A stretch of 64,000 nucleotides of DNA, taken from assembly GCA_902492065.1 (NCBI GenBank), contig CABUKE010000001.1:124001-188000 (forward strand), written 5' to 3'. The translations under genes and the position numbers were made by a program. Below the pieces are notes generated by a model that was given only the letters and a program-made list of their open reading frames with translations, searched no databases and had not been told where the DNA came from. Positions 50,291 through 59,343 of the stretch are shown here, piece by piece. Each line of letters begins with the position of its first letter. The stretch's first letter is position 1. Source of the DNA: an uncultured Eubacteriales bacterium (GTDB lineage Bacteria; Bacillota; Clostridia; UBA1381; UMGS1253).

Positions 50291-50319
50291 TTGAAAATTT
50301 TCCCTTGCTGTGATACAAT
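50291..50319 (+). promoter_or_regulatory. Promoter of the FAD oxidoreductase gene
   Basis: TTGAAA (50291-50296), 17-bp spacer, TACAAT (50314-50319). Shows the gene is separate from the transporter. Confidence 0.65.
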
Positions 50320-50350
50320 AGAACCAAGTTATGAAAAAGAGGAGAGGAAC

Positions 50351-51664
50351 ATGGAAACGGTTAAATTTGAACGGGAAATTGCAGTGCGGAAGGACGTTGA
50401 CGTATTTGTGGCCGGCGGCGGTCCGGCTGGCGTTGCCGCGGCTGTCACAGCGGCACGGCTGGGCGCGCGCGTCTTTCTGACCGAGCGGGGACAGTGCTTC
50501 GGCGGCGCAGCAGCGCTGACGCTCGTTCCGGCGTTTATGCGCTTTTCCGACGGGGAAAACTTTGTGAGCGGCGGCATCGGGCGCGAGATATTTGACGTGC
50601 TGTATGGGAAGGATACGTCCTATACGGAAAAGGAATATTCGATCGACATTGAGGCGCTCAAGCGCATTTACGACAATATGATGGAGGGAAGTGGCGCGGA
50701 CTTTCTGTTCTCCTCCGAGGTAATTGGGATTGAGTGCAGCGCGGACGGCGCAATCGAGTACGCGGTCGTAAAGGGGAAGGAGTCGCTCTATGCCGTGCGG
50801 GCAAAGGTGTTTATCGACACGACGGGCGACGGCACGCTCGCGGTGTGGAACGGTGCGCCATACGAAAAAGGCGACGGCGAAGGAGCCATGATGCCCGGCA
50901 CACTGTGTACCATCTGGAACAACATTGACTGGAGCCGCGCGGTGGTCGAGCTTGGGCGCGACCCGGACAACCGCTGTCTGCCGCAGGCGTTCGAGGACGG
51001 CGTCTTTACCGTCAAGGACCCGGGCCTGCCCGGCATGTGGCGCTTCCGCGGCGATTTGGGCGGCGGCAACATCGGCCATGTGTTTGGCGTGGACGGCACG
51101 GACGAGGCGTCACTCACAAAGGGTGTGATTGACGCGCGCCGCAGGATGCCGGAGTACGAATACTACTACCGTCACTACCTCGAAGGGTACGAAAACGCGC
51201 GGATCGTCGTGTCCGGGAGCGAGCTTGGTATCCGGGAAAGCCGCCGCATTCTGGGCGAGCGCGTGCTTACGGTGGAGTCGTACTTTTCGCACGAGGTGTT
51301 CGACGACGAAATTGGACGCTACTGCTACCCCATTGACCTGCACGCTTCCGCCATTGGGAAGAAGGAAAAGCTCGACGGTATCTACGAGCAGGATTACGAA
51401 AAGGGCCAGAGCTATGGAATCCCATACGGGTGTCTGCTTCCGAAAAACACGAAAAACCTGCTTGTCGCGGGACGGACAATCAGCGCCGACCGGGAGATGA
51501 TGGGCTCGGCGCGCGTCATGCCGTGCTGTTATATCACGGGCATGGCGGCGGGGGCCGCGGCGGCGCTGGCCACTGCGCAGGGCTGCACCGTGCGTGGCGT
51601 GGACGTGAAACAATTGCAGAAAACGCTCAAGTCGATGGGCGCGTTTCTTCCGAACTGCAAATAA
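50351..51664 (+). CDS. FAD-dependent oxidoreductase (FAD_oxidored family)
   Basis: 437 aa from ATG 50351 (GAGAGGA). Dinucleotide motif VFVAGGGPAGVAAAVTAARLG with GGGPAG at 22-27, FAD-contact RGQCFGGAAALTLVPAF, IDTTGDGTLA, and the C-terminal NLLVAGRTISADREMMGSARVMPCCYITGMAAGAAAALA, the hallmark of the FAD_oxidored group. Members act on varied organic substrates; which one here is unknown. Cytoplasmic. Single gene ending at a terminator. Confidence 0.9.
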   Translation: METVKFEREIAVRKDVDVFVAGGGPAGVAAAVTAARLGARVFLTERGQCFGGAAALTLVPAFMRFSDGENFVSGGIGREIFDVLYGKDTSYTEKEYSIDIEALKRIYDNMMEGSGADFLFSSEVIGIECSADGAIEYAVVKGKESLYAVRAKVFIDTTGDGTLAVWNGAPYEKGDGEGAMMPGTLCTIWNNIDWSRAVVELGRDPDNRCLPQAFEDGVFTVKDPGLPGMWRFRGDLGGGNIGHVFGVDGTDEASLTKGVIDARRRMPEYEYYYRHYLEGYENARIVVSGSELGIRESRRILGERVLTVESYFSHEVFDDEIGRYCYPIDLHASAIGKKEKLDGIYEQDYEKGQSYGIPYGCLLPKNTKNLLVAGRTISADREMMGSARVMPCCYITGMAAGAAAALATAQGCTVRGVDVKQLQKTLKSMGAFLPNCK

Positions 51665-51692
51665 AAAAGACGGGCTACTGCCCGTCTTTTTC
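51663..51692. terminator. Bidirectional terminator
   Basis: AAAAAAGACGGGC, loop, GCCCGTCTTTTT. Confidence 0.85.
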
Positions 51693-51900
51693 TGTATCCG
51701 GCAACGGCATCCGCCTGCCGGATAATCCTAATATATCATCGGCCAATACGTGATAGAATTTGCATAATGTAATTAAGTGTTCAGTAGGGAGCCGACATTG
51801 GCTGCATTCATATCTGGAATACGTGATTTGTGATATGTGGAGCAGCTTGGCTATGGTTTTCTGCGAGAGGTCACGCCCTGATGTTTTCTTGATATGTCAT
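51675..51900 (-). pseudogene. XRE (Cro/C1) family regulator, frame-broken remnant
   Basis: The reverse strand starts with ATG 51900 after a perfect AGGAGGT site and reads MTYQENIRA before a TGA. In another frame it continues DLSQKTIAKLLHISQITYSRYE, then LPTEHLITLCKFYHVLADDILGLS, to a TAG at 51675. This is a helix-turn-helix of the common MTYxxNIRxLREDxDLTQxxIA type lacking about five codons (LREDR-like), which fits a small deletion of 14 nt or similar. Not able to give a working repressor. It is upstream of and divergent from the lipoprotein gene. Confidence 0.75.
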
Positions 51901-52018
51901 AATTATACCTCCTCTGCTACAAGTATAAAATATTTTGCAGAAAGAGGTAAGATTTTATCTCAAATTGAGATATTTTTTATTTTTAGTGGGTATATAATTA
52001 ACAAGGGGGGTGTTAATA

Positions 52019-52723
52019 GTGAAAGCAAATAGAAAAGTATTGTTGTCCATCGGTTTTCTATCATTTTTATTCCTTTTTTGCAGTTGCAATCATTCAGATG
52101 ATACTATCTATTCAATTTCTGATGCAAAATCAATATCAAGCCTTTTGGGAGTTGAAAAGCAAGAATTTTTTGAGAAATTAAAGCTGGACATGGAGCAGGA
52201 TACTAAACCGTATGCCTATCCGCAAGAAACAGTATCCGATGGCTGGGAGACGTACCGTTTTAACCAGCCGATTACATTTGAGAATAGGGAGTCTATGGTT
52301 GAAGTAAACTTTCAGAATGGACTATGCTGCCGAATAAGTTTCCTTTTTACAAACACAGAAGCGAATGGAGTTGGGGAAGGAAATGCGTATGTTGCGTACA
52401 ACTTTACAAAGGAATTGCGTGAGGATTTTGGAGCGTTATACGGAGAAACTGATACTTACCCCGGATTGAGCGATAAGTTTGACAGTCTGACAAATTATGA
52501 ACAGGCAATGCAAAAACCGGGAAAGTATCACGAAGAATGGGAAGTAAAAAAAAATGCTGCAATTGCAAAACAGATTTTTGGGGAAAGACTGGCAAACCAA
52601 TGGGAAAATCGGATTTTTCTTGTGTTGAGCTATGAAAATATTTATCAACCAAATGAAAACATGGAAGCAGGTTTTGTAAGAATCAGTTATACCCCGCCCA
52701 CGCACGGCGAAACAAAAAAATAA
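52019..52723 (+). CDS. Putative lipoprotein of unknown function
   Basis: 234 aa from GTG 52019 (AAGGGGGG, 8-base spacing). Hydrophobic leader VLLSIGFLSFLFLFCSC with a likely lipid-modified Cys23 (FCS-C), then an acidic extracellular domain with no family I recognise (SISSLLGVEKQEFFEKLKLDM, YRFNQPITFENRESMVEVNFQNGLCCRISF). AT-rich compared with the neighbours. Precedes a second exported protein; they might work together, but there is no direct evidence. Confidence 0.6.
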   Translation: MKANRKVLLSIGFLSFLFLFCSCNHSDDTIYSISDAKSISSLLGVEKQEFFEKLKLDMEQDTKPYAYPQETVSDGWETYRFNQPITFENRESMVEVNFQNGLCCRISFLFTNTEANGVGEGNAYVAYNFTKELREDFGALYGETDTYPGLSDKFDSLTNYEQAMQKPGKYHEEWEVKKNAAIAKQIFGERLANQWENRIFLVLSYENIYQPNENMEAGFVRISYTPPTHGETKK

Positions 52724-52820
52724 AAGCAAAGTCTTAGAGAGGAGTGTTTCCAGTGTTTTAGTTTTCCTTAATTTTAGTATGAATTTCATATTTTATAAAT
52801 CGAATGGGGGGATAATATAA

Positions 52821-53627
52821 ATGAAAAGAAGATTAGTACAAATCAGTCTGGCTCTGTGTCTGTCTTTTGCATTGTTGGTTACGGTCACACCCGTTTTTGC
52901 AGCATCATCCGAAGCTGCTGTACTACAGGATATCGAGTCTGTAAAGAATATGGTGCGACAACTTAATAACCTTTCGGTAAGTGAAATTAATAGTGCGAAG
53001 ATTATTGATGCAGTTCAAACTACGAAAACAACAAATAATAATAGTGATGTATTACCTATCAAAATGTTAAAAGTTACAAATCAAACAAAGGGTATGGATA
53101 CTTATTATATTCCGTTAGTGGAAGATCAAAACGGAAATATGGTAAACGCTTTTACGCTTGCGGCAAATGGTGAGATTACAGAGGATATTCACTGGACGGA
53201 TATACCGTCCATTACAGTCAATGTGTCCGTCAGTCACAAAGAAGCATCTTTCCATCTTGAAGGGCTTGGAGTTTTATATAATCCAAAGTCGATCTATGTA
53301 TCTTGGGTAGGTACGGATTATTCCAAATTAGTGACATTGCTGGATGGTACAATGGAATGTATTGGTGATATGTATTCTATTTCCAGCCGTCAATTGATTA
53401 CGCGCGACAGGCGTTGCTTTTTCAGAGTATATAAATCTTATCCAACTGAGGGACAAGCCTATGGAGATTGGGGTGCAGGGCTAAATGATGATTATGCACT
53501 TTATTTTTCTCCGGCTTGGCACGCAGGCCAGGGAGCTGATGCTACAGTTCACGCAACTATATTACATAACGGGGTATCAAACACATATGGCTATACATGG
53601 CAATTATTTGGAACAAAATCCCCTTAA
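52821..53627 (+). CDS. Secreted protein of unknown function
   Basis: 268 aa. Good signal peptide (MKRRLVQISLALCLSFALLV, cleavage after TPVFA at residue 27). The mature part begins with a helical segment (EAAVLQDIESVKNMVRQLNN) followed by beta-rich sequence (ITVNVSVSHKEASFHLEGLGVLYNPKSIYVSWVG) and ends SNTYGYTWQLFGTKSP. No catalytic motif recognised. AT-rich; lies 97 bp after the lipoprotein gene. AATGGGGGGA ahead of the ATG is a strong ribosome site. Confidence 0.6.
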   Translation: MKRRLVQISLALCLSFALLVTVTPVFAASSEAAVLQDIESVKNMVRQLNNLSVSEINSAKIIDAVQTTKTTNNNSDVLPIKMLKVTNQTKGMDTYYIPLVEDQNGNMVNAFTLAANGEITEDIHWTDIPSITVNVSVSHKEASFHLEGLGVLYNPKSIYVSWVGTDYSKLVTLLDGTMECIGDMYSISSRQLITRDRRCFFRVYKSYPTEGQAYGDWGAGLNDDYALYFSPAWHAGQGADATVHATILHNGVSNTYGYTWQLFGTKSP

Positions 53628-53754
53628 AAACAAAAAACTGTACCCGGAAGTATAGATTTTTTATTATTTTTTTGTAATATCTGTCAGATTCCCATTTAGC
53701 CGGTTTTTCGTCGATATGGTACCAGATTCTTTTGCCGCCATATCCCGCCTAACA

Positions 53755-53780
53755 CAAAAGGGCCTTTGCAGGCCCTTTCT
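53755..53780 (-). terminator. Terminator of ilvE
   Basis: AAAGGGCCT / AGGCCCTTT stem around TTGC, with TTTTG on the reverse strand. The 53628-53754 stretch before it has no recognised feature. Confidence 0.7.
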
Positions 53781-53795
53781 AATTTATGTTAAATT

Positions 53796-54866
53796 TTATA
53801 CGCGAACTGTCCAATTCAGCACATCTTCCGCCTTACCCGACTGAATCGCCGTGATGGAGTCGTAGAGCTTGTGCGAGAACGGGCCGATTTTGCCGTTGTT
53901 GATGGTGATGATCTTTCCGTCGTAGTTGAGCTCGCCGACCGGAGAGATGACCGCCGCCGTTCCGGTGCCGAATACTTCCTTGAGCTCGCCCTTTTCGTTT
54001 GCTTCAAATACTTCCTGGATGGAGATTTTGCGCTCCTCCACCTTGTAGCCCCAGTGACGGAGCAGCTCAACCGACGAGTCGCGCGTGATACCGGCGAGGA
54101 TGGAGCCGTTCAGCTCCGGTGTAACGATGGTATCGCCGATTACGAAAAATACATTCATCGTGCCGACTTCCTCGATATACTTTTTCTCAAGTCCATCGAG
54201 CCAGAGCACCTGCGTGTAGCCCTTCTCCTTCGCTTCCATCTGCGCCTTGAGGCTCGCCGCATAGTTTGCCGGCGTCTTTGCAAAGCCGACGCCGCCCTTT
54301 ACTGCGCGGACATAGTGCGGCTCTACGTAAATCTTAACCGGGTTCAGCCCCTCCGGATAGTATGCGCCGACCGGAGAGAGGATGACAATGAACTGGTACG
54401 ACTTAGCCGGGTGTACGCCGAGCGCAACCTCCGTCGCAATAATGAACGGGCGGATGTAGAGCGACGTGCCCTCCGCGGTCGGAATCCAGTCCTCGTCCAC
54501 CTTGACAAGCTGCTTAATCGCCTCCACACAGAAATCGGTGTCAATCTGCGGAATGCAGAGCCGGTCGTTGGAGATGTTGACACGCTCCATGTTCTTTTTC
54601 GGACGGAACAGAAGCGTTTCGCCGTTGGGGCCCTTGTACGCTTTCATTCCTTCAAAAATACCCTGCCCATAGTGGAGCATCATGCACGCCGGGTCGAGTA
54701 CGAGCGGCGCGTACGGTACAATACGCGCGTCGTGCCAGCCCTGTCCCTCGTCGTAGTCCATGATGAACATGTGGTCGGTGAAGTATTTGCCGAAGCCGAG
54801 GCTGTTCTGGTCCGGCTTTGCCTTCGGCGTCGTCGTTCTGGTGATGGAAATATCCATGTTTCTCAT
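53796..54866 (-). CDS. ilvE: Branched-chain amino-acid aminotransferase
   Basis: 356 aa, class IV PLP aminotransferase of the type II (Bacillus YbgE/YwaA) kind: SLGFGKYFTDHMFIMDYDEGQGWHDARIVPYAPLVLDPACMMLHYGQGIFEG, then SNDRLCIPQID and EGTSLYIRPFIIATE. The PLP-binding Lys is probably K197 in GFAKTPANYAASLKAQ. GTGTAAVISPVGEL completes the site. Interconverts Leu/Ile/Val and their keto acids. The start is either ATG 54866 or the third codon after it, ATG 54857; the AAAGG site fits neither ideally. No T-box leader was seen. Confidence 0.96.
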   Translation of the reverse strand: MRNMDISITRTTTPKAKPDQNSLGFGKYFTDHMFIMDYDEGQGWHDARIVPYAPLVLDPACMMLHYGQGIFEGMKAYKGPNGETLLFRPKKNMERVNISNDRLCIPQIDTDFCVEAIKQLVKVDEDWIPTAEGTSLYIRPFIIATEVALGVHPAKSYQFIVILSPVGAYYPEGLNPVKIYVEPHYVRAVKGGVGFAKTPANYAASLKAQMEAKEKGYTQVLWLDGLEKKYIEEVGTMNVFFVIGDTIVTPELNGSILAGITRDSSVELLRHWGYKVEERKISIQEVFEANEKGELKEVFGTGTAAVISPVGELNYDGKIITINNGKIGPFSHKLYDSITAIQSGKAEDVLNWTVRV

Positions 54867-54915
54867 ATCCTTTCAAAAAGAATCTTTAAAATAACAAAAA
54901 CTACTATTTCTAATT

Positions 54916-54944
54916 ATTATACCGAAAAAAGATTGTTTTGTAAA
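54916..54944 (-). promoter_or_regulatory. Promoter of ilvE
   Basis: Reverse strand TTTACA (54939-54944), 17-bp spacer, TATAAT (54916-54921). Confidence 0.65.
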
Positions 54945-55022
54945 GAATTTCCCGCGTAAAAACAGAGACTGTGCAAAAACAGCCCGCCGCATAGCCGTAA
55001 ATATGTATTTTGCGGCGCGGAA

Positions 55023-55051
55023 TTGACAGCTTGCCCGCAATGCGGTACACT
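55023..55051 (+). promoter_or_regulatory. Promoter of the iron alcohol dehydrogenase gene
   Basis: TTGACA (55023-55028), 17-bp spacer, TACACT (55046-55051). Confidence 0.65.
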
Positions 55052-55082
55052 ATAAGAAAAAAGAACTGAAAGGATGAGGCGT

Positions 55083-56258
55083 ATGCAAAACTTTGAATAT
55101 TATACTCCGACGCGGATGCTGTTTGGCCGTGACACACAGCAGAAGGCGGGCGAAGTCATCAAGGAATATGGGTACAAAAAGGTGCTTCTGCACTATGGCG
55201 GAGGCAGCATTAAGAAAAACGGGATTTACGATACGGTCACCGCATCGCTGCGCGAAAACGGAATCGACTTTATAGAGCTTGGCGGCGTAGAACCGAACCC
55301 GAAGCTGCCGCTCGTGCGCAAGGGCGCGCAGCTCTGCAAAGACGAAGGCGTTGAGCTGGTGCTTGCGGTGGGCGGCGGCAGCGTAATGGACTCGGCAAAG
55401 GAAATCGCCATTGGTGCGCTTGACGACGGCGACCAGTGGGATTTTTCCATAAAAAAACGTGAGCCGCAGAAAGCGCTGCCTGTTGGTGTAATTGTCACGC
55501 TCGCCGCCTCCGGAAGCGAGATGAGCGCTTCCGCTGTTATCACGAATGAAGAAGAGCAGCTCAAGCGCGGTTATAACTCGCCGCTGCACCGCCCGCTGTT
55601 CGCCCTGTGCAACCCAGAGCTGACGTTTACGGTAAACAAGTACCAGACCGGGTGCGGAATCGTCGATATCTGTATGCATACGCTGGAGCGCTACTTCTCC
55701 GCGTCGCCGGCCGCGCCCCTGACCGACAGGTTCGCGCTTGCTCTTGTCCGGTCCACCGTAGAGGCGGGGGCCGTTGCGATAGAAAACCCGTGCGACTACG
55801 ATGCGCGTGCGACGCTGATGTGGGCTTCGTCGCTTTCTCATTGCGACTTGACGGGTGCGGGCCGCGACATCTTTATGCCATGCCACCAGATCGAGCACGA
55901 GCTGAGCGGCATGTACGACCACGTTGCACACGGCGCAGGGCTGGCGGTGATTTTCCCCGCGTGGGCCAAGTACCTCTACAAAGCTGCGCCGGAGCGGTTC
56001 GCACAGTATGCAAAAGAAGTGTTTGATGTGCCTTATGACGGGACGAACGCCGAGGCCGCTGCGCTCGAGGGGATTGCCCGGACGGAGAACTATTTTAGGC
56101 AGATCTGTATGCCGGTCCGCCTCAGCGAGCTGGAGGTCGGTACGGAGGGCTTTGCCGAGATGGCAGATAAGTGTACCTTCCACGGCGGGCGTATTCTGCC
56201 GTGCTACAAAGAGCTTGGCAAGCAGGAAATCATGGAAATATTTGGGCTTTGTAAATAA
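55083..56258 (+). CDS. Iron-containing alcohol dehydrogenase (butanol dehydrogenase-like)
   Basis: 391 aa from ATG 55083 (AAAGG with 9-base spacing; ATG 55074 would overlap it). Group III ADH: FEYYTPTRMLFGRDT, NAD(P) site LVLAVGGGSVMDSAKEIA, metal ligands in GIVDICMH (Asp, His) and PCHQIEHELSGMYDHVAHGAGLA (His residues). Closest to Clostridium BdhA/B and Bacillus YugJ, reducing aldehydes to alcohols with NAD(P)H at the end of fermentation. Single gene with own promoter and terminator. Confidence 0.94.
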   Translation: MQNFEYYTPTRMLFGRDTQQKAGEVIKEYGYKKVLLHYGGGSIKKNGIYDTVTASLRENGIDFIELGGVEPNPKLPLVRKGAQLCKDEGVELVLAVGGGSVMDSAKEIAIGALDDGDQWDFSIKKREPQKALPVGVIVTLAASGSEMSASAVITNEEEQLKRGYNSPLHRPLFALCNPELTFTVNKYQTGCGIVDICMHTLERYFSASPAAPLTDRFALALVRSTVEAGAVAIENPCDYDARATLMWASSLSHCDLTGAGRDIFMPCHQIEHELSGMYDHVAHGAGLAVIFPAWAKYLYKAAPERFAQYAKEVFDVPYDGTNAEAAALEGIARTENYFRQICMPVRLSELEVGTEGFAEMADKCTFHGGRILPCYKELGKQEIMEIFGLCK

Positions 56259-56261
56259 GCC

Positions 56262-56309
56262 GCAGAAGCTAAAGGGGAGGGCATTTTGCCCTCCTTTTAG
56301 CTTTTCTGC
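56262..56309. terminator. Bidirectional terminator
   Basis: AGAAGCTAAAGGGGAGGGC, short loop, GCCCTCCTTTTAGCTTTTCT: a stem of about 19 bp. Confidence 0.85.
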
Positions 56310-56691
56310 GCTCGATGCGCTTTACAAAATTCGTAAAAATCGAGGTATTCTTCCTCGAACATGGAGTCCTTTAAAAATACAAAATTAAACTCCCGCATGG
56401 TTTTTTCTTTTGCGTAGTATATCTGCGCCAGCTCGCCATGCGCCAGCTCGTCTATGACTGCTTCACGGTAAAGAAACGAAATCCCGACATCGGCGGCAAC
56501 CAGCTTTTTGATTGCACCGATACTGCCGATTTCGAGCATATCGGCAAAGACATGCGGTTCCAGGTTTTGTTCTCCCAGAATCCGGGCGAAAATCTCCCGG
56601 CTGGCTGCGTAATGTGGAGCCGCTGTGCCGTTTTGGTATAGCTGCCCGTTTCACAGAGCGTTAAAAACGTGTTGACACGGAAATCAAGCAT
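56297..56691 (-). pseudogene. LysR-family regulator with large internal deletion
   Basis: From ATG 56691 the frame reads MLDFRVNTFLTLCETGSYTK, TAQRLHITQPA, the start of a LysR helix-turn-helix, and then departs into nonsense. From about 56590 a different frame carries REIFARILGEQNLEPHVFAD, MLEIGSIGAIKKLVAADVGISFLYREAV and the natural C-terminus FCKAHRAQKS at 56297. A normal LysR protein has about 300 aa; roughly 170 codons are missing between the two parts and the frame is shifted, so the gene is dead. Divergent-neighbour targets, if any, are lost. Confidence 0.8.
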
Positions 56692-56786
56692 GGAATCACC
56701 TGTCGGTATAAAATATTATTGATAAGGAATTCAATATAAAAATATTTTATATCAAATACAGATGTAATGCAAGTCCGCGCAGACGT

Positions 56787-58232
56787 TTACTTATTCTTTT
56801 TCTGCCGTACGTCCGCTTTGGTGTGCAGGTAGGACGGCCGCCGCACGGAGAGATACGGATTTGTGAAAATGCCTTTGAGTGCGTCGCGCAGGCGGAACGG
56901 CGCGTACGGCGCCAGATACGGCGTTTTGAGCGAGGTATCTGACACCAGTGTGAGAAACAGCAAAAACAGTCCGCTCATCAGCCCAAACATACCAAAGACG
57001 CCGGTCAGAATAATCAGCACAAATTTGAGCATCCGTACTGCATTCGTGATGTTATAGTCGGGTGCAATATACGACGTCATCAGCGAGAGTGCCACAATGA
57101 CGAGGATGATGGGGCTGAAGATGCCCGCTTCCACGGCGGCCTGCCCGATGACAATACCGCCGACGATGCCGATTGCGGAACCGATATGCTGTGGAATGCG
57201 GGTCAGCGCCTCACGCAGGACCTCGACAAGAAGTTCCATCAATATGACCTCCGCCACAACGGAGAACGGCACGCCTGCGCGTCCGGAGGCCAATACCATG
57301 GAATATGTGGTTGGCAGCGCGCCGGCGTGGAAGGCGACAAAGGCAATGTAAAACGAAGAAATCGTCGCGGAGATAAAGAGCGACACAATGCGGAGAAGCT
57401 TGGAAAAGATTGCAAAGTACATGTTGTCGCATTCGTCGTCGCCCGACCATAAAAACTCGATCATCAGCTTCGGCAGAATCAGGGCGACGCCGCTTCCGTC
57501 GAGCAGGAGGACGATTTTCCCCTCCAGCATGGCGCCGCAGGCCACGTCGGACCGCTGCTCCAGCCCCACCTGTGGGAATAGGCCATACTTTTTGTCGTTT
57601 AAAAACCATTGCAGCTTTGCTGACTCTAATACGCCGTCAATGTCGATTTTTTCAATCCGCTTGCGGATTGTATTGACATATTTTTCGTTTGCAATGTCGC
57701 CGATATAGGCCATCAGGAGCGATGTTTTTGTGCGTCGGCCAACCGTAAAGGTCTCCAGCTTCAGCGACGGATCCTTAATTCTGTAGCGTATAAGAGACAA
57801 ATTCCCGTCCAGATTTTCGGTGAAGGAATCCTTCGCGCCCCAAATCGAGTAGTTGAGCTCGGACGATTCGGGCGACTTTTTTTCCACTTTTTTCAGATTG
57901 ATGTTGACGGCTTGCCCATCGCCGGGGAAAAGCGCAAAGGTCATGCCGTTGAGCACCTGTTCCAGAATTTCGTTTTCTTCTACACCGGCCAGTTTACAGT
58001 CCTCGACTGTCATGACATTATCCATGGCGAACTGCGCAGAGAGTGTACCGCCCTTTTCGCGCCAATACTTCCGGATGGGTTTGATGACGTTTAGCGTCAG
58101 CATTTCTACATTGGTAAGCTGCTTGACATAAAGGATATAGACCTCGCCGTACTCGCTTTTCAGGACGCGCTTTATAATATTCTGTTCCTTTTCGACCCGG
58201 TCGCAGAAGGCTTTTACATTCTGAATCGGCAT
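56787..58232 (-). CDS. gerKA: Spore germination protein, GerA/GerKA family
   Basis: 481 aa from ATG 58232 (GGAGGTGAGG site). Large hydrophilic N-terminal part (1-about 260), then five or so membrane helices including IPQHIGSAIGIVGGIVIGQAAVEAGI and SYIAPDYNITNAVRML, both conserved in GerA-type A subunits, and a short basic tail. A subunit of the inner-membrane nutrient receptor that triggers spore germination. Last gene of a B-C-A ordered operon, 4 bp after the C subunit. Confidence 0.95.
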   Translation of the reverse strand: MPIQNVKAFCDRVEKEQNIIKRVLKSEYGEVYILYVKQLTNVEMLTLNVIKPIRKYWREKGGTLSAQFAMDNVMTVEDCKLAGVEENEILEQVLNGMTFALFPGDGQAVNINLKKVEKKSPESSELNYSIWGAKDSFTENLDGNLSLIRYRIKDPSLKLETFTVGRRTKTSLLMAYIGDIANEKYVNTIRKRIEKIDIDGVLESAKLQWFLNDKKYGLFPQVGLEQRSDVACGAMLEGKIVLLLDGSGVALILPKLMIEFLWSGDDECDNMYFAIFSKLLRIVSLFISATISSFYIAFVAFHAGALPTTYSMVLASGRAGVPFSVVAEVILMELLVEVLREALTRIPQHIGSAIGIVGGIVIGQAAVEAGIFSPIILVIVALSLMTSYIAPDYNITNAVRMLKFVLIILTGVFGMFGLMSGLFLLFLTLVSDTSLKTPYLAPYAPFRLRDALKGIFTNPYLSVRRPSYLHTKADVRQKKNK

Positions 58233-58236
58233 AGCC

Positions 58237-59343
58237 TCACCTCCACAGTTCTTCATTGGTTAAATTGTTTTCAAACGCGCTGGCCTGTACATCGACTGCA
58301 TACTGCATGTTCCGAATCTTATCCGGCCAGTCAATGGTATAAAATTTGGCGCGGTGTTTTGTCTGATAAACTTTATAAAAGCCGAGAAAGTCACAGCCGT
58401 AGCTCTTAGACAGTGCCAGAAGCGTTTCCGCGCTCTGCGCAATCTGCTGCGTCATAGCGGCCTTGACCGTTTCGGTTTCCTGCTGGCTCAGACCCGCGCT
58501 TCCAAGGTCGGACACCTCCATATCAAACGTAAAGGAAGCGGCGACGCTGAGCTGGCCCTCTGCGCTTTCCTCCACATGAATCGTCTTTTGCGTCATCTCC
58601 GCTTCCACGGTGACGGTGCGCCCGCCTGCGTCGGCGTAGTAGCGGCCTTTGGCGTGCGGGCTCAAAAAGAAGCCGAGTGGGGAAATCTGCTCCGCGTTGA
58701 GGAAGCCGATTTTCTTTTCGCCGGAAAAGATGCTATAACCATTGATTCGCATGATTTCGTCCTCAATTGCGATATTTGGTACAGCAAATCCGACCTGCTG
58801 TTCCGCCAGAGCGGCGAGTACGTCGCCGAGCGTGCAGCGTGGGGCGAGAGCCTCACTCTCCAGCGTACGCATAATACTCTCTGCGGAGAACCCGCCCGAA
58901 AAGTCGTTGACTGCCTTGTATTTTACGATTTCCTGCGGCTCGCTCTCCGAGGTGAAAACATCCACGCTCATGCGCTGTTCCGGCGTACCGCGGATATAGC
59001 GGGCAAATTCGCCGATACCGCCCTCGGCGTAACTGTCGCCGATTACAATGGCGCGCATACCACCGTAGAAGAGCTTGTGGTCCGCGCTGCGCTGAAGCGC
59101 GGACACGGCGTCATGCAGGTTTTCCCCCTCCGCGCTGAGCATGTTGACCGGGTCGGAGGCAATGGAGTCGGAGAAGCTGCGCACGTTTGCCACGCCGCCG
59201 CCGACCTGTACCTGGTCGCCGCGCTGATAGACAAAGTGCGAGGTTAATATGTCCATGTTTTCGATCTCTGTGTAGCCGGCGCAGCCGCCAAGCAGAAAGG
59301 ACATGGCAACGGCTGCGCATAGCAGGAGCCTACTTTTTTTCAT
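58237..59343 (-). CDS. gerKC: Spore germination lipoprotein, GerAC/GerKC family
   Basis: 368 aa. Lipoprotein signal with LGGC (Cys21), GerAC N-terminal pattern GYTEIENMDILTSHFVY, GTPEQRMSVDVFTSE, SIFSGEKKIGFLNAEQ and a Ger_C domain ending NMQYAVDVQAS. Third-type subunit of the germinant receptor, anchored on the spore inner membrane. Overlaps the B subunit gene by 14 bp, so the two are translationally coupled. Confidence 0.93.
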   Translation of the reverse strand: MKKSRLLLCAAVAMSFLLGGCAGYTEIENMDILTSHFVYQRGDQVQVGGGVANVRSFSDSIASDPVNMLSAEGENLHDAVSALQRSADHKLFYGGMRAIVIGDSYAEGGIGEFARYIRGTPEQRMSVDVFTSESEPQEIVKYKAVNDFSGGFSAESIMRTLESEALAPRCTLGDVLAALAEQQVGFAVPNIAIEDEIMRINGYSIFSGEKKIGFLNAEQISPLGFFLSPHAKGRYYADAGGRTVTVEAEMTQKTIHVEESAEGQLSVAASFTFDMEVSDLGSAGLSQQETETVKAAMTQQIAQSAETLLALSKSYGCDFLGFYKVYQTKHRAKFYTIDWPDKIRNMQYAVDVQASAFENNLTNEELWR

